From: Dactylonectria macrodidyma
Taxonomy: Eukaryota; Ascomycota; Sordariomycetes; Hypocreales; Nectriaceae
Length of the DNA: 64,000 bases
Assembly (NCBI GenBank): GCA_020744425.1
Contig: JAGMUV010000001.1
Span: 4,588,001 to 4,652,000 of the forward strand
Direction: 5' to 3'
The notes beneath the pieces are model-generated. The model was not told where the DNA came from and searched no databases. It was given only the letters and a program-made list of their open reading frames with translations. This document shows positions 1 through 10,773 of this stretch, piece by piece; the first letter of the stretch is position 1; every line of letters begins with the position of its first letter. The position numbers and the translations under genes were made by a program.

Positions 1-1
1 C

Positions 2-1510
2 TCATATCCCGCACCCAAAAACTTCTTAGCTGTTCTTCCACGACAGAATGGCACACGACCTTCCAACCCGCCCCTGATTGGAGCAGAAACACTCTTCGCC
101 CCATTCTTCAATCTCCTCGACCAGTACAACACTGTTCTCGGTAAGCAAGGCTCGATTGCTGTAGCTACCGGCCATCGCTCGGTCGCGCGGAGACTCCTCG
201 ACCGGCTCGAGAATGTTTTCTCCCGTGACCTCCCGCCCAATGGCTGCTCCTGCGTTATGTGCGAGACAGCCCACGAAATCCACCGAGGCCTGACTTGGGG
301 TGATGTCCTGGAATGGGTGAGTGGACGAATTGAGGTTCCGCAATGGCCCCCATTCGACCTCGCAGAGATTGGCACCAAGGCTGCCGAAATCTCCGCCGAG
401 ACTCCCGCACGTCCGTCATCCCCTATCAAGCTAGATCCCGATATTGCGGAGGAGTTTAGAGAACACTACCTCCGCCAAACGAAGAAGGTCCGGTCTGCTG
501 TCGACAGATGGCTCTCGAATACTGGAGAAACGCCAATGCCACCCCCTCAGGACGTCGATGACGAGACTTTGACGTTTGCAATCTTGACTAGCCTAGATGT
601 CGAGGATCGTCCGTACTTCAATTCCCTTCTCAGCGGTTCAAGAGAGCTACGGCCAGGAAATCGCGCTCCAACTCCAGCTCACCGACCACGAAGCGACTTT
701 ATCATCAAGACTGGCCTCTCGCTACAGCGACTCTACCGCTTAGCACAAGCCCCCCGCGATGCCGAGACCGTCATGTATCTCATCAAAAACCCGCATACGC
801 ATGATTTACTCGTCACCATGTCCAACATCAACAACCCAGAGTGGGAGATTCTCATATCTGGTCGATTCGACGGCTTCCTCTGGTCAGGCGCCGACGATGA
901 TTTCCCTAACAGTGCCGAGTCCAGGGGAGCTACGCCGGCTAGTGGCTACTATCATACCCGGACCATGAGCCCAGCTCCCAGAACACCCTCTGGCTATGGA
1001 TCCAGGACTACAACACCGTTGTCTGTATACTCAAGGGGCCCTACGCCGGGTTCCTTTGTGAGCATTCCATCAGCAGGACAGGGTCGACAAGCAGTCTCGA
1101 ACGACGAGGAAATGGAAATGGCAGCCATTGCCGAGATCGAACGGGAGATATACAAAGGCATGGAGTGCCTAGAGGATGCCTTCGAAAAACTTCACCTCAG
1201 GGCGGAGGTGGTTAGGACGGCCCTCCGTCAGCGCGGCGCTGGCTTGATGCAGAACCTTCAGAACCGTCGCCGCATTGACGTTCTCCCGGGCCCCAGCTCA
1301 GGCAACTCGCAAGGCTCTGGCTACGAACGCCCAGCGTGGGCTGTGGCAAGTGAATGCGACCCCAGCAGCGATAGCGAGTGGGGATTCGATGAAGGGGACA
1401 TTATGCCGGACGATTCAGCTAGCAACATCAGCAGCTCGAGACACCGTCGACCCAAGAGACGCACCGAGCGTCGAACTCCGGCGCCCATTAACGAGGAAGA
1501 CGAGGAATAG
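2..1510 (+). CDS. Unrecognised protein, 3' part of gene (5' end outside window)
   Basis: The reading frame is open from base 2, so the gene starts upstream of the window; the first in-frame ATG (257) lies inside the conserved-looking part and is not a credible start. About 502 residues are visible. A short Cys motif (CSCVMC) lies at about residues 83-88 of the visible part, followed by mixed alpha-helical sequence. The C-terminal third is rich in Ser, Thr and Pro, then a predicted helical stretch (EEMEMAAIAEIEREIYK), and the tail alternates acidic and Arg-rich runs, as in nuclear proteins. I do not recognise the family. Codon use and length argue that it is real. It is convergent with the Gdt1-like gene. 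Confidence 0.75.
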   Translation, partial: SYPAPKNFLAVLPRQNGTRPSNPPLIGAETLFAPFFNLLDQYNTVLGKQGSIAVATGHRSVARRLLDRLENVFSRDLPPNGCSCVMCETAHEIHRGLTWGDVLEWVSGRIEVPQWPPFDLAEIGTKAAEISAETPARPSSPIKLDPDIAEEFREHYLRQTKKVRSAVDRWLSNTGETPMPPPQDVDDETLTFAILTSLDVEDRPYFNSLLSGSRELRPGNRAPTPAHRPRSDFIIKTGLSLQRLYRLAQAPRDAETVMYLIKNPHTHDLLVTMSNINNPEWEILISGRFDGFLWSGADDDFPNSAESRGATPASGYYHTRTMSPAPRTPSGYGSRTTTPLSVYSRGPTPGSFVSIPSAGQGRQAVSNDEEMEMAAIAEIEREIYKGMECLEDAFEKLHLRAEVVRTALRQRGAGLMQNLQNRRRIDVLPGPSSGNSQGSGYERPAWAVASECDPSSDSEWGFDEGDIMPDDSASNISSSRHRRPKRRTERRTPAPINEEDEE

Positions 1511-2614
1511 ATGCAACGCTCTAAACCCTGCTCGCGGACCTCGATAGCAAATGTTGACAAGACGATTGCGGAGGAAACAAACCCAGAACCAAACAAATAT
1601 GGGTATTTCAGGAATCATTATAGGGACTCACAGCATAGAACTGTTTGGAAGAAAATCACATGAACCTTGTTGGACGGAGAGCCTAGTCGACGACCAAGTG
1701 TCGCGTGTCGGAAACGTTACGGAGTTTGAAGCAACTGGTGTAGGATACCACTCATGTAATTTTGATGTACCTCTTTTTAATTGTTCAAGTCTCTTCCCAG
1801 AGTTTGACCCTTTGGTGTGTTTATCTAGTCGATACCCATCAGCCACGCTCTCCCCATCAAGTCCTTCGTTGCCTCCCCTTTTCAGCGCTCGATGAACCAG
1901 ACTCCCGAAAAACGGGAACGCGAAGAGAACCGAACACAGCAACGGGATACCAAGAAATGTGCGTCGGGCGGACCTCATTCGTCTAGCCTTTTTGTCTTGG
2001 ATCAGATGGTCGAAGGAAATGTGGGATCTCGAACCATGGTAGGATGCATGCGTGAAGGGAGTCTCAAATTTGAAGAGATGTACAAAGTTGGCATCAAGTG
2101 TGTGTAAACTGTACCCAAGATACATTGATTCCCACAATATAGGATGAGCAAGTTGACTGGAGAAGTAATTGGTCCACTTCTTGATTGAGCCTCAACGCTT
2201 TATCTGTTTATATACTCCATACGGGATGTCTGTCAATGCAGATCCCTCGCACGTACTAGCAATCCATCGATCCCCGCCGATCCGATCCCCGGCTGAGCAC
2301 TTCAGATCCTGTATTGTCCCATCCAGTTGCAACCCATTCGATTTGACCAAACATCACCTAAAACTCCAGCATTTCTAGATTTTCTCCCATTCGTCCTGTT
2401 TGTACTTGTGTTTTCGATTCCGCATTCCTGGCAAAGGCAAAATGCAAATTAAAATAAGAAAATCCCTTCACGTTTCTTGACTCCCCCATCGGCCGTGTGT
2501 TAAGAGGTGGATTACAATGTTTAGAGGAATAGGACGACCAAAGAGCCGTCTCGGGTGAAAACCGGTAGAGTTGTGGTCTATTGCATGACTGATAAATGGT
2601 CTCTAGGATACCAC
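1511..2614. other. Intergenic, between two convergent genes
   Basis: Holds the 3' ends of both flanking genes. Short open frames on both strands have no recognisable domain and no matching splice sites. Nothing else seen. Confidence 0.5.
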
Positions 2615-4271
2615 TCAGCTATAAATAGCCTCGAGGAGGTAGATGAAGCCGAAGAGCAGGAAAGAAGCAGCGCCGCCGATAGTAACTGCAACAAGTTAGC
2701 TATGGGGTATGGATTCACCTGGGCAGAGCTACTCACCAACTTTGAGACTGACACGACCGGCAAGGGCTCGGCCACCGATGACAGCGATGCTAGTGCAGAG
2801 GAGATGACCAACGGTAGCACCGAGAGTCACCCACCAGTAGTCCTGGCCGGCCGCCATGGCAACGGTGGCAATCTGGCTTCTGTCACCCCACTCACCCAGG
2901 AAAGTCATGACGAAGGTCTGGACCCAGGCTGGGCTCAACAGCAAGGAGAGCAGGTTATTAGTGCCTTGAAGCAGGCTTGAGAGGGCGTTGGAACCGTCGG
3001 GAGCGCCGCGGACAGGAGACTGCGAGGGGGATCGAGGAGGGGAAATCAATCGGTTGTTACCCCTTGACCTCCTGCCGTTCAGTCCCATCTCGAGCGTGTA
3101 GGCGTCAACGGAGTCACCTCGCTTTCGTCCCATCTCCTTCTCCTTCTCCGCGAGCTCCTGCTCGACCTCGTGCATCTCGGCCGAGACACCCTCGTTGGGA
3201 TCCATCTCAAGTCCCTCTCGCATCAGCTTGGCACCAAAGACGAAGAACAAGAGAGCCGCGAGGAAGCTGGTTAGGCGCCTGGGGATCAAGACTGGGACGG
3301 CATGACCCATGATGGCAGAGAGGATGGTCATGACGACGAGAGCACCACCGGCAGCAGTGAAGACGACCATCCGGTCATGTTTCATAGCCATAAGAGCCGC
3401 AACCAGGAAGGTTTTGTCTCCAATCTCAGAGAAAATGATCATGGTGAAGGAGAGGATGAAAGAGTGGAAGGGCTGGATGATGCCCTCTTCCTCGTCGTGA
3501 CCATCTCCCGAGCCTGTAGTTGAGCCTCCGTTGCTCAACTCGAGATGGTCCTTGTTCGCGGAATCGGGGATGGGGGGCGAATTCTCGTTGGGCCTCTCAG
3601 GGAGGTCACCTGGCTTCTGTGAAATGTCAGCATCCAGATTCCAGTCGGTGTACAATGCGCGTGGTTCTTACATCTAAGCCGGTGTAGTCTGCGCCAGCTT
3701 CCTTCTCGGGAGTGGCCGGGGGAATGTCCTTGCCCGCGTAGTCTTGAGAAATTCGGATCTTCTCCTCTTCGCTGTGCGGCAACGGCGGCGCTTCCTTAGG
3801 CGGCGGGGGTTGAGTGACAGCTTTCTCGCCGGTACGGACCTCTTCGGCCTCCTTGGCCTTGGCCTTTTCGGTGACGCCACCCTCAAGTCCGGTAGTTCCC
3901 TGTTGAGCATGCTCGCGGTTCTTGTCAAACATGACGCCGTCATTGGTCTCGGGGATCTTCTTCCCATCAACAACGGTGAGATCGGCGGGTCGGCCCGAGA
4001 GGGGGGGCAGAGTCTTCTCGTCGCTGTCGGCTGTTCGCTTCACGCCGTCCGTGTCGACGAAGGGCCCAAGATGAGGCTTTCCATCCTTGCCATCAATCGG
4101 CGCGTCCTTGGTGGGAACATCATGCCGCTTGGTGCCGGTGGCAGTGATGGTATCGGCGCTGTCGGGAACCGCAACAGCTGGGGCTGAGTCCTGAGGGTAG
4201 CTAGCGACGGCATTGGCTAGGACGGGGAGGAGAAGGATGAGAAGTGACGACTGCGTGGCTTGAAGCTTCAT
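2615..4271 (-). CDS. GDT1: Gdt1/TMEM165 (UPF0016) family cation transporter
   Basis: Three exons read on the minus strand: 4271-3672, 3616-2737 and 2685-2615, giving 516 residues; both introns have GT..AG ends and phases agree. The two family signatures are present: EIGDKT at residues 264-269 and EWGDRS at 442-447, each in a hydrophobic repeat unit. In this family the acidic residues of these motifs serve Ca2+/Mn2+ exchange in the Golgi, supporting calcium homeostasis and glycosylation. The start ATG is followed by a hydrophobic signal peptide of about 24 residues. Residues 25-245 form an unusually long hydrophilic, Pro/Glu/Lys-rich segment, probably lumenal, before the first repeat. The loop between repeats carries Arg/Ser-rich sequence. 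The last exon encodes the final transmembrane helix (FLLFGFIYLLEA). Confidence 0.93.
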
Positions 4272-5111
4272 GATGGGCGAAGGAGGTGGCGAGGGAGGTG
4301 TCAAGGTCGATGAGAGATGGTAGGGGTTGGGAAGGAGTTGCCAGCTACAATCACTTGATATTGGTCGTCGAAGTCGTTGAAGTCGAAGGACGTGGTAGGG
4401 AACGGCGGCGACGCGACGCAACGTCTGGCGAAGGCGGTCGAAGTGTCGCGTGTAAGGTTTGAAACGGCTTGTCCAGGAGCAAGCACGGGGATGACGAGTC
4501 CTGCCAGGCAAGAATTCGGCTGAGTCGCAGTGCCCCTGACGTGATGGGAAGACGATCGCAAAACGTGGGCACAGACAATACTGGGCAAAAGGGTGAAGGG
4601 ATGAAGGGAAGAAGGCAACGCAACGCAAAGCCGCACACGAGGATGGCTGGAAGAAGTCGTGAAGGAGTCGAAATTCGTCGTTTTGACGATCGCTGACCCG
4701 ATAATAAGCAAGGTGATAAAGACAAGTGGACACGAGGAGCCACGACAGGGGTAGAGGGGGATGGTCAGGGATGGATGATTGGAATGGGCTAAATTGGGAT
4801 TGGAGTGGAGAGTGGATGCATTTAGGGGGGGAGGCGGGACATGGATACTCCGGCCAGAACGTAGTACCTCTACGCTGTCCTCAGCGGCCAGACTTTGACG
4901 CGGCATGTAGCCCGTAAATAGGGGCTACAGGTACTTCTTCTAGTGGAAAGGTACCTGGCTAGGGCATTCGGGCGGGCAGGGCGCAGGCGGGGTCAGCCAC
5001 CAGGGGAGTTAGAACATGGCGAACCAACAGGTCAGCAGCCAGGCCAGTAGCCAGACGACTAGCGACGCCAGTAGGTAGTGACGTTGTTACTTCAAGCCAG
5101 CGCGTAATACG
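4272..5111. other. Intergenic: leader and promoter side of the Gdt1-like gene
   Basis: Open frames on the minus strand upstream of the Gdt1 start (to about 4906) are low complexity, pyrimidine-rich on the coding strand, and lack a domain; probably the 5' leader. The right end abuts the Tc1-type element. Confidence 0.45.
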
Positions 5112-5113
5112 TA

Positions 5114-5160
5114 CAGTGGGTCTTGAAAAGTGTCGACACATTTCCGGGTACCCCGCTTTC
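5114..5160 (+). repeat. Left terminal inverted repeat of the Tc1-type element
   Basis: Begins CAGTGGGTCTTGAAAAGTGT; matches the reverse complement of the right end with scattered substitutions and small indels. Confidence 0.8.
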
Positions 5161-5225
5161 CCTCTACCCACACCATAATCAACATTCAACTTCAACGACA
5201 CATTGCGCAGCCAAATTAGGTCAGA

Positions 5226-6313
5226 ATGGTGTCGCGATACTATCATTCACCTCATACGAGAACGAGGATTGTTTGGAGGTACAACTCGGGCGTGTCCGCC
5301 ACCCAGATCGCGCGCGATGAGGGCATTAGTCGGCACGCGATTTCTGGTGTGGTAAGAAGGTATCGCGACCAAAAGAGTGGTCAAGACCAACCCAGGTCCG
5401 GCTGGCCACGTATACTAGGAGAACGGGAAAAGAGACGAATACTGAGGGTCATAGCACAAGACCCTCATATCCAAGTGAAGGAATTGATCGAAGAAGCTGG
5501 TCTGACCTGTTCTAGGGGGACTATTCTAAGCTTCCTGAAGAAGGAAGGCATCATGCACTATAAGTCACTTATCCGGCCCTTCCTGAGCGATGCAACGGCC
5601 ACAAGGCGGCTACGGTTTGCGAGGAGATATGTGCATATGTCTCCCGAATTCTGGGAGTCTTGGACCTTCTCAGATGAAGTTATCGTAGCCCGAGGCGAGG
5701 GCCAGAGATGCACTTGGTGCTTCTGCAAGCCGGTCAGTTTTCTTACTGCGATTGTGACCGCCCTGACAGCTCCTAGCATGAGAGACTATTCAGAAAGAAC
5801 GTCTAGACCCGTGTGACTCTAACGAGGCATTCGCAGATGTTTTTCAGTGCCTTCAGCTTCCTCAGGCAGCTTCTAATAATCCCTCTTTATGGCGATGAGA
5901 ACTCGGACCGTAGCGGCATCACAGCGCGAGTTCTGCTCGAATGCCTGCAGCAATACCTTCCTCGCATTATCACTAGGAACAGCCGGTTCCAGCACGATAA
6001 TTCACCCCTTTTTCGATCGCGATTAATGATGAGCTAGCTGCTAGAATGGTGCGAGAACAGACGGGCGGAGGTCATCGACTGGCCCCCCTACAGCCCGGAT
6101 CTCAACCCCATAGAAAACCTATGGGCCATCCTCAAAACAAGGATATGTGAGCGATACCCTGAGCTCTCGTACATGCCAAAGACCGAGGAAGCAAAGCAGC
6201 GGCTCATTGAAGCCGCGATCGAGCTGTGGGAAGAAATCGAGCCGGAGGTGCTGCAGAACCTGATCCATTCAATGAAGCACAGAATGGAGGCCGTTATCCG
6301 CGCACGTGGCTAG
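5226..6313 (+). pseudogene. Tc1/mariner transposase, disrupted
   Basis: The ATG at 5226 opens about 160 residues with a paired helix-turn-helix DNA-binding region (QIARDEGISRHAISGVVRRY, then a second helix-turn-helix around ERRIL..I). The first catalytic Asp lies in FSDEV near 5670. From about 5740 the frame is lost. It is recognisable again around 5900-6040 (FQHDNSPLF, the second Asp region), is interrupted by an in-frame TAG in 'MMS*LLEWCEN' near 6034, and resumes with WPPYSPDLNPIENLWAIL, the third DDE/D region, ending at the TAG at 6311. At least one frameshift and one nonsense codon prevent a working protein. Family and order of motifs are clear. Confidence 0.9.
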
Positions 6314-6449
6314 TATACGAAATATTGAAGATGCCATTGGAAACTCCATTCAAAATTCTACAGATTGGTATACATAAATATTTAATTGACATTTATTTGA
6401 CTTTGCTAGAATTATTTGAAAATGAAGCCTTCATGTAGTGCAGGTACAG

Positions 6450-6497
6450 TGACACCGGGTTGACTCCGGAAGTGTTGACTCTTTCTGAGGCCCACTG
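6450..6497 (-). repeat. Right terminal inverted repeat of the Tc1-type element
   Basis: Ends GAGGCCCACTG directly before TA at 6498-6499; its reverse complement aligns with the left end. Confidence 0.8.
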
Positions 6498-7148
6498 TAT
6501 CTATAAAATCGGCGATTCTGAGGGCTGGGAGAACCAGAGGAGCATTCGGAGGCAAAGGAACCAATGCTCAGCAACTTGTGGTTGAGCGAAGCAAGAATTG
6601 GCATGAGGCAAATGTAAGGCCAGCCGGTAGGTCATAATAAGATGGCCCAGCCTTTCGTGTTCCCAATATCACGTCTGATTTTCCGCCGCAGGTAATGGTT
6701 GGTGGTAGATGCAAAATAGCAAGGCGAGAAAGGCAAGACGGGTCGCGCGACAAGACGCAATTTTTGGTTCGCAATCCTGTTATGATTTGCCAGCTTCATG
6801 AGGCGTCACACCAACTGGACTGGAACACAAGTGTCATGGTTGCTACGTTCCCAAAAAGGACCTACCGGACTGTAGGTAGTTGCTGCCTTGACTCCTTCAT
6901 CAATCGATTGGCCCTGATATTTTACCTGCCCAGGCTTGTTATCTTGTAGGTAGAACCAACTACATAAGGTCAGTTTCAAAACAAGCTACTTCTCAACCAA
7001 TAACCCACGACACCGATGTTGACAATCACAAACAAATGACTTATATAAATCTCGCGCTCGTGCACATAGAGTCGCTTCCCAAATGGACTTATGATTTCTA
7101 GTGATTTCCGCCATGCGTTGTCAATGTTGTAATCAGCGCATCATGTCT
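6498..7148. other. Intergenic between transposon and hydrolase relic
   Basis: Only short frames without recognisable domains. Nothing further seen. Confidence 0.4.
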
Positions 7149-7801
7149 TCAGCCATCTCCTATCGTTTCCTCGTTTCCCGGGCCGCCAGGATTAATGACG
7201 ATGGCGCGCTCGCTCTTGGGACCCGGAGTAAACAAAACTTCAACTTCCTGCCCGCTGTCTATAGCCAATGAAGACTGGGCCTTAGCACGAGCGAGGCCGG
7301 ATACCTGGTATTTGGTACGGCAAGCCGCACGATGCGGCGGTCGGACTGGTTCGTGTGGTCCAAGGGTACATCGAGATATCCACACAGGTAGATACCCCGA
7401 TCACTGTAGAGATCGCCTCTTGAAGAGGAATCCGCAGCGGTTCCCCAGTTCCAATGCGCCGGGTCCGGATCGAAAAGATTAGACCAGGTCTGACTCAGAT
7501 GTGTGTCATTCGGTGCGGGCAGAAGCGCCCGATCGGTGCAAGGAAGAAAGTGGAAGGGGTCGCCCGGCTCGTGGAATGATTCAAGACGCCTGCGGGAGAG
7601 TGCTTGCGATCTGGGGAGAGGAACTCGCCGGGTGACATGGGCACGTGGACTTCTTTCATGAACGTTGATATAGCTGAGTCCCCCTAGGAGGCCGGTGACA
7701 AGGGCGAATGTTAGCGGCCACTTGTTCGGTCGTGGCCGAGGCGCCCGGATCGGCAATGGCAACGATGCTATCGCCGCCACCCTGTTCATTGCGATTCGCA
7801 T
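7149..7801 (-). pseudogene. 5' relic of a TAP-like alpha/beta hydrolase (tripeptidyl aminopeptidase type)
   Basis: The ATG at 7801 opens a frame with an N-terminal membrane anchor (ALVTGLLGGLSYI) followed by sequence typical of fungal secreted or membrane alpha/beta hydrolases of the TAP family (LCGYLDVPLDHTNQ, then IVRLAV). Near 7315-7320 the frame shifts by one base: the continuation (KYQVSGLA..., then AIVINPGGPG) is in another frame. The family normally continues after the oxyanion-hole loop GGPG with several hundred residues containing the Ser-Asp-His triad; here the match stops at GGPG, followed within a few codons by a stop. Both a frameshift and a truncation, so no enzyme can be made. 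Compare with full-length homologues to confirm. Confidence 0.7.
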
Positions 7802-9217
7802 CTACAGTATGATGAACTTAATTGGAACCGATTTATGACTGATTTTTTAGACGAACACAGTCTTATATTATATACGTAGCTCCGGTAGCAAAGCATAAAT
7901 CCCAGTTCAACAGTGACACGTTCATCGCCAAATATTTGGACATGGATTTGTAAAAATTTCGTTGTAGGTTGTTAGTCTTGTTTGGAGCAGCCGTATTAAT
8001 GAACATCGTTCCGTCGCGTCGCTGCTCCTCTGATTGGGTCGCGTGTCCCCCGTCCCAAGTCTGCTTACGTGTGGATCTCCGACGATGCCGCCGCTGACCA
8101 TCTATTGGAGTCTAAGCATGCATCATATGCCCTATTTTGTCTATGTCTTCATGTCGTTGGTACGATCGCAACTTTATACTAGCTACGTGCAGAAAAGCGG
8201 CTCATATGTAGTCATGAATTCTATCGTTTGTCAACTATCTAACGACAAGAACAATTACGACAACAATAACAACGACGACGACGATTACGACGACGATAAT
8301 CACCTGATCTTCCTCGGTTTTCGAAATCTTTTGCTCCCATCGGTCTTCCAGATCTTCTTCCTTGCCCTGATTGCCGCCTTCGTTCTCGTTCTCGTCCTCC
8401 TCTTCCACATCTCCTTCCGACTTGTCACTTCCCTTGTTGCCAGCTACACTCTACCTACCTAGGTATTGTCTATCCACACCTACACCGCACGTACCTATGT
8501 TCAGTGATGCTACTACCTAACGCGAGGTATCGCAGATCATTATCGAGCAGCACCACACCTAAGCCCTTTGCTAGCAGATGCCAATCATGCCTTGCCAAGT
8601 CCTAGAGGTCAGGTCTGTAAGAGACACCTGATAGTAACAGATATTTCCGATTGAATTGTAAAAATCACAAATCAAGAGTTTGCCCGACAAGAATATGTAC
8701 CCTCGTTGATTAAGGCGCTCCGCTCTCAAAATTGATCACAACCCATTGCGGTGTCGCTGTCCGTACCCTAAAGCAAAACGGAACAGGCTAGACCCCTCAC
8801 TCGCGTCTAGCAAATTCGTCGCATTGCTTCATCGGCACGACCGTCACCAACCTAGCTTCGAACAGAGTCGTGAATCTGTTTGCTACCTAGGTACGCACTG
8901 TCAAACGGCATTATAGGGCGGTTATGAGCATGTAGAGGGATGAAGTGAGCCTGTTGTGGGGGAGGGCAATGAATGGATGGGAGCCGCGGCTGCCTAAACG
9001 GAACTGTTAGCAGTGACGGAGGCTTGGGTACTATAGATTGTAATACTACTGCAAAGAGCGATGTATGGCATTATGGCTTAAATCTGACAGGAACTCTGTG
9101 CCATGTTAAAACTCAACGTCAGCAACAACTTCTGATTGCACACTATCCTCGCACACATACATTGCGATAACCTCGGAGATCGCACGTCTTAACAATCGAC
9201 TTCAAGCGACGTCGCAA
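7802..9217. other. Gene-free region with GAC/AAC-rich simple sequence
   Basis: Bases about 8253-8300 are an imperfect (RAY)n trinucleotide tract (aacaacgacgacgac). The frame around it has no ATG-led homologue and looks like noncoding low complexity. Short palindromic CCTAGG motifs occur at about 8456 and 8887. Confidence 0.45.
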
Positions 9218-10231
9218 ATGAACTTCTCCTGGCCCTGGGGGTTGAGGATCGCTCCCATTTTCCAGCCGTGGAATGAGTTCGATGCTGCTGTCCAGAGATG
9301 GGTACCAACCCGCCCCAGCTCTGGCTCCAGCGCCAATTCCGACTACAGTACGGCGCTCTGCGAATCATCACCACCACAAGGCCTTGAGAACGACTCGAAT
9401 CTCTCTCTCGTAACCTGGAACATCAACGGAGGCTCGCACTCACCAAGATCTCGCACTACGTACATTTTGTCGCATGTACTCGCCTTGACACCGCCTCCCG
9501 ACGTCATCTTCCTCCAGGAAGTCTCAAGGGTTGCTCTCGCGACCCTCTTAGGAAACCCACGACTTCAGCAACACTGGTTCTCCAGCGAAGCAGATGCATC
9601 AAACTGGCAAGGGCACATATTTGCGACCATCATTCTTCTGTCCAAGTCCCGTTTTGGACATCTGCAAGATGCCTCCCCATCCACCCATCCACCCACCATT
9701 GGCCTTGGGCCTCTTTGGAGAGTCAAGTATCAAAGTCGCTTTGGGAGAGACGCACTCTGCTGTGACATCCTCGTTCCCTCTCCAACATCGGGCCAAATCA
9801 ATCCCACCCGTCTGGTCAACGTCCACCTGGACTCTCTACCTCTCCAGCCATCCCATCGCCCGCAACAGCTTGCCACAATAGCCTCCCTCCTCAGGAGCGC
9901 TGGCCAAGGTCTCGTTGCGGGCGACTTCAATCCCGTACTCCCACAAGATGCAACTCTAGTCGAAGAAAATCAGCTCATCGATGCCTGGACAACGTTGCAT
10001 GGCCAAGACCCTGGCTTCACCTGGGGCGTTGACGGTGAAAACCGTTTCCCGCCCGCACGGCTAGATAAGGTTGCCGTGATTGGCCTCGAGCCAGTTGAAA
10101 TGGAGGTGATGCATCCGGGGATTTTCCCAGCATCAGGTTATAACGGCAACGGGCATCAGGCACCATGGAGTGATCATTCTGGTCTAAGATGCTTCCTCCG
10201 GATCCTAGAAGAAGGCGAGCATAGTCCATGA
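9218..10231 (+). CDS. Endonuclease/exonuclease/phosphatase-family protein, TDP2-like
   Basis: Single-exon gene of 337 residues starting at the first ATG after the upstream stop. All landmarks of the EEP fold are present in order: TWNING at 66-71 (metal/phosphate loop), QEV at 100-102 (metal-binding Glu), NVHLDS at 201-206, GDFN at 235-238 (catalytic Asp and Asn), RLDK at 281-284 and SDH at 318-320 (catalytic His). The spacing, and the GDFN..RLDK..SDH series, resemble fungal relatives of tyrosyl-DNA phosphodiesterase 2, which removes 5'-tyrosyl adducts left by topoisomerase II. Family is certain, substrate inferred; it could be another Mg2+-dependent phosphodiesterase. It is convergent with the bZIP gene. 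No signal peptide is evident. Confidence 0.88.
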   Translation: MNFSWPWGLRIAPIFQPWNEFDAAVQRWVPTRPSSGSSANSDYSTALCESSPPQGLENDSNLSLVTWNINGGSHSPRSRTTYILSHVLALTPPPDVIFLQEVSRVALATLLGNPRLQQHWFSSEADASNWQGHIFATIILLSKSRFGHLQDASPSTHPPTIGLGPLWRVKYQSRFGRDALCCDILVPSPTSGQINPTRLVNVHLDSLPLQPSHRPQQLATIASLLRSAGQGLVAGDFNPVLPQDATLVEENQLIDAWTTLHGQDPGFTWGVDGENRFPPARLDKVAVIGLEPVEMEVMHPGIFPASGYNGNGHQAPWSDHSGLRCFLRILEEGEHSP

Positions 10232-10773
10232 GACCCCCTATCTTGCATATGGTGATCAAAGTATGTATGATCCATAGATCGCTAGCCGGTTCGAAATTAT
10301 CGTTTGATGAATGCAAAGCTGTCGCCCTGGCGAAGGTGAAATGGCGGTGCGGAAAGGATGTATATCAATCCTACCAAGAATGTTGTAGTCTAGGGTAGCT
10401 ACTTGAGTAGACTAAAGGAGTGACACAACTAGATGACAGTGGATGGGCTGGGCTGGAAGTATTGTGGCATTCACTGATAGACTTCATTCTAGGGGCTAGA
10501 TGGACTCGCAGCGATTATTTGCGAAACCAATCGGCCAGATGTTCCCAGCCCAGCGTCCGGAACGTCGACGGGACCGTTTCAACCAGTGTTAGAGCACATG
10601 TACGTGTCGAGGAGATGGAGATGGAGGGTTTGGTCATCAAACATGAGCGACGGGACGAATAGTTGCATACGAGAAGGCCGTAATCTAAATCCAACCTAAA
10701 CATACAATTTGCGTTCCTTCCATCAACCAACTCTTGGGACCCTTGACAAATCCTCCTTCCCAATCCTTGAGAT
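10232..10773. other. Intergenic, between convergent EEP and bZIP genes
   Basis: Contains both 3' ends; no further coding signal seen. Confidence 0.45.

Larger units (their letters stand above)
5114..6497 (+). mobile_element. Tc1/mariner-type DNA transposon, inactive copy
   Basis: A 1,384-bp element begins and ends with CAGTGGG/CCCACTG and is flanked on both sides by TA (5112-5113 and 6498-6499), the target-site duplication of the Tc1/mariner superfamily. The ends form imperfect inverted repeats of about 40-50 bp (left about 5114-5160, right about 6450-6497). The interior carries one transposase gene in the plus orientation, broken by frameshifts and a stop. I infer a decayed, non-autonomous copy. 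No second copy is in the window. Confidence 0.9.

Noticed and set aside
4301..4906. 200-codon minus-strand frame upstream of the Gdt1-like gene
   Set aside because: Low-complexity Ser/Pro sequence continuous with the leader, no domain, and overlapped by similarly open frames.
8034..8462. 142-codon frame with an Asn/Asp tract followed by a hydrophobic end
   Set aside because: Built on a trinucleotide tract, lacks an ATG at its start and has no homologue I recognise.
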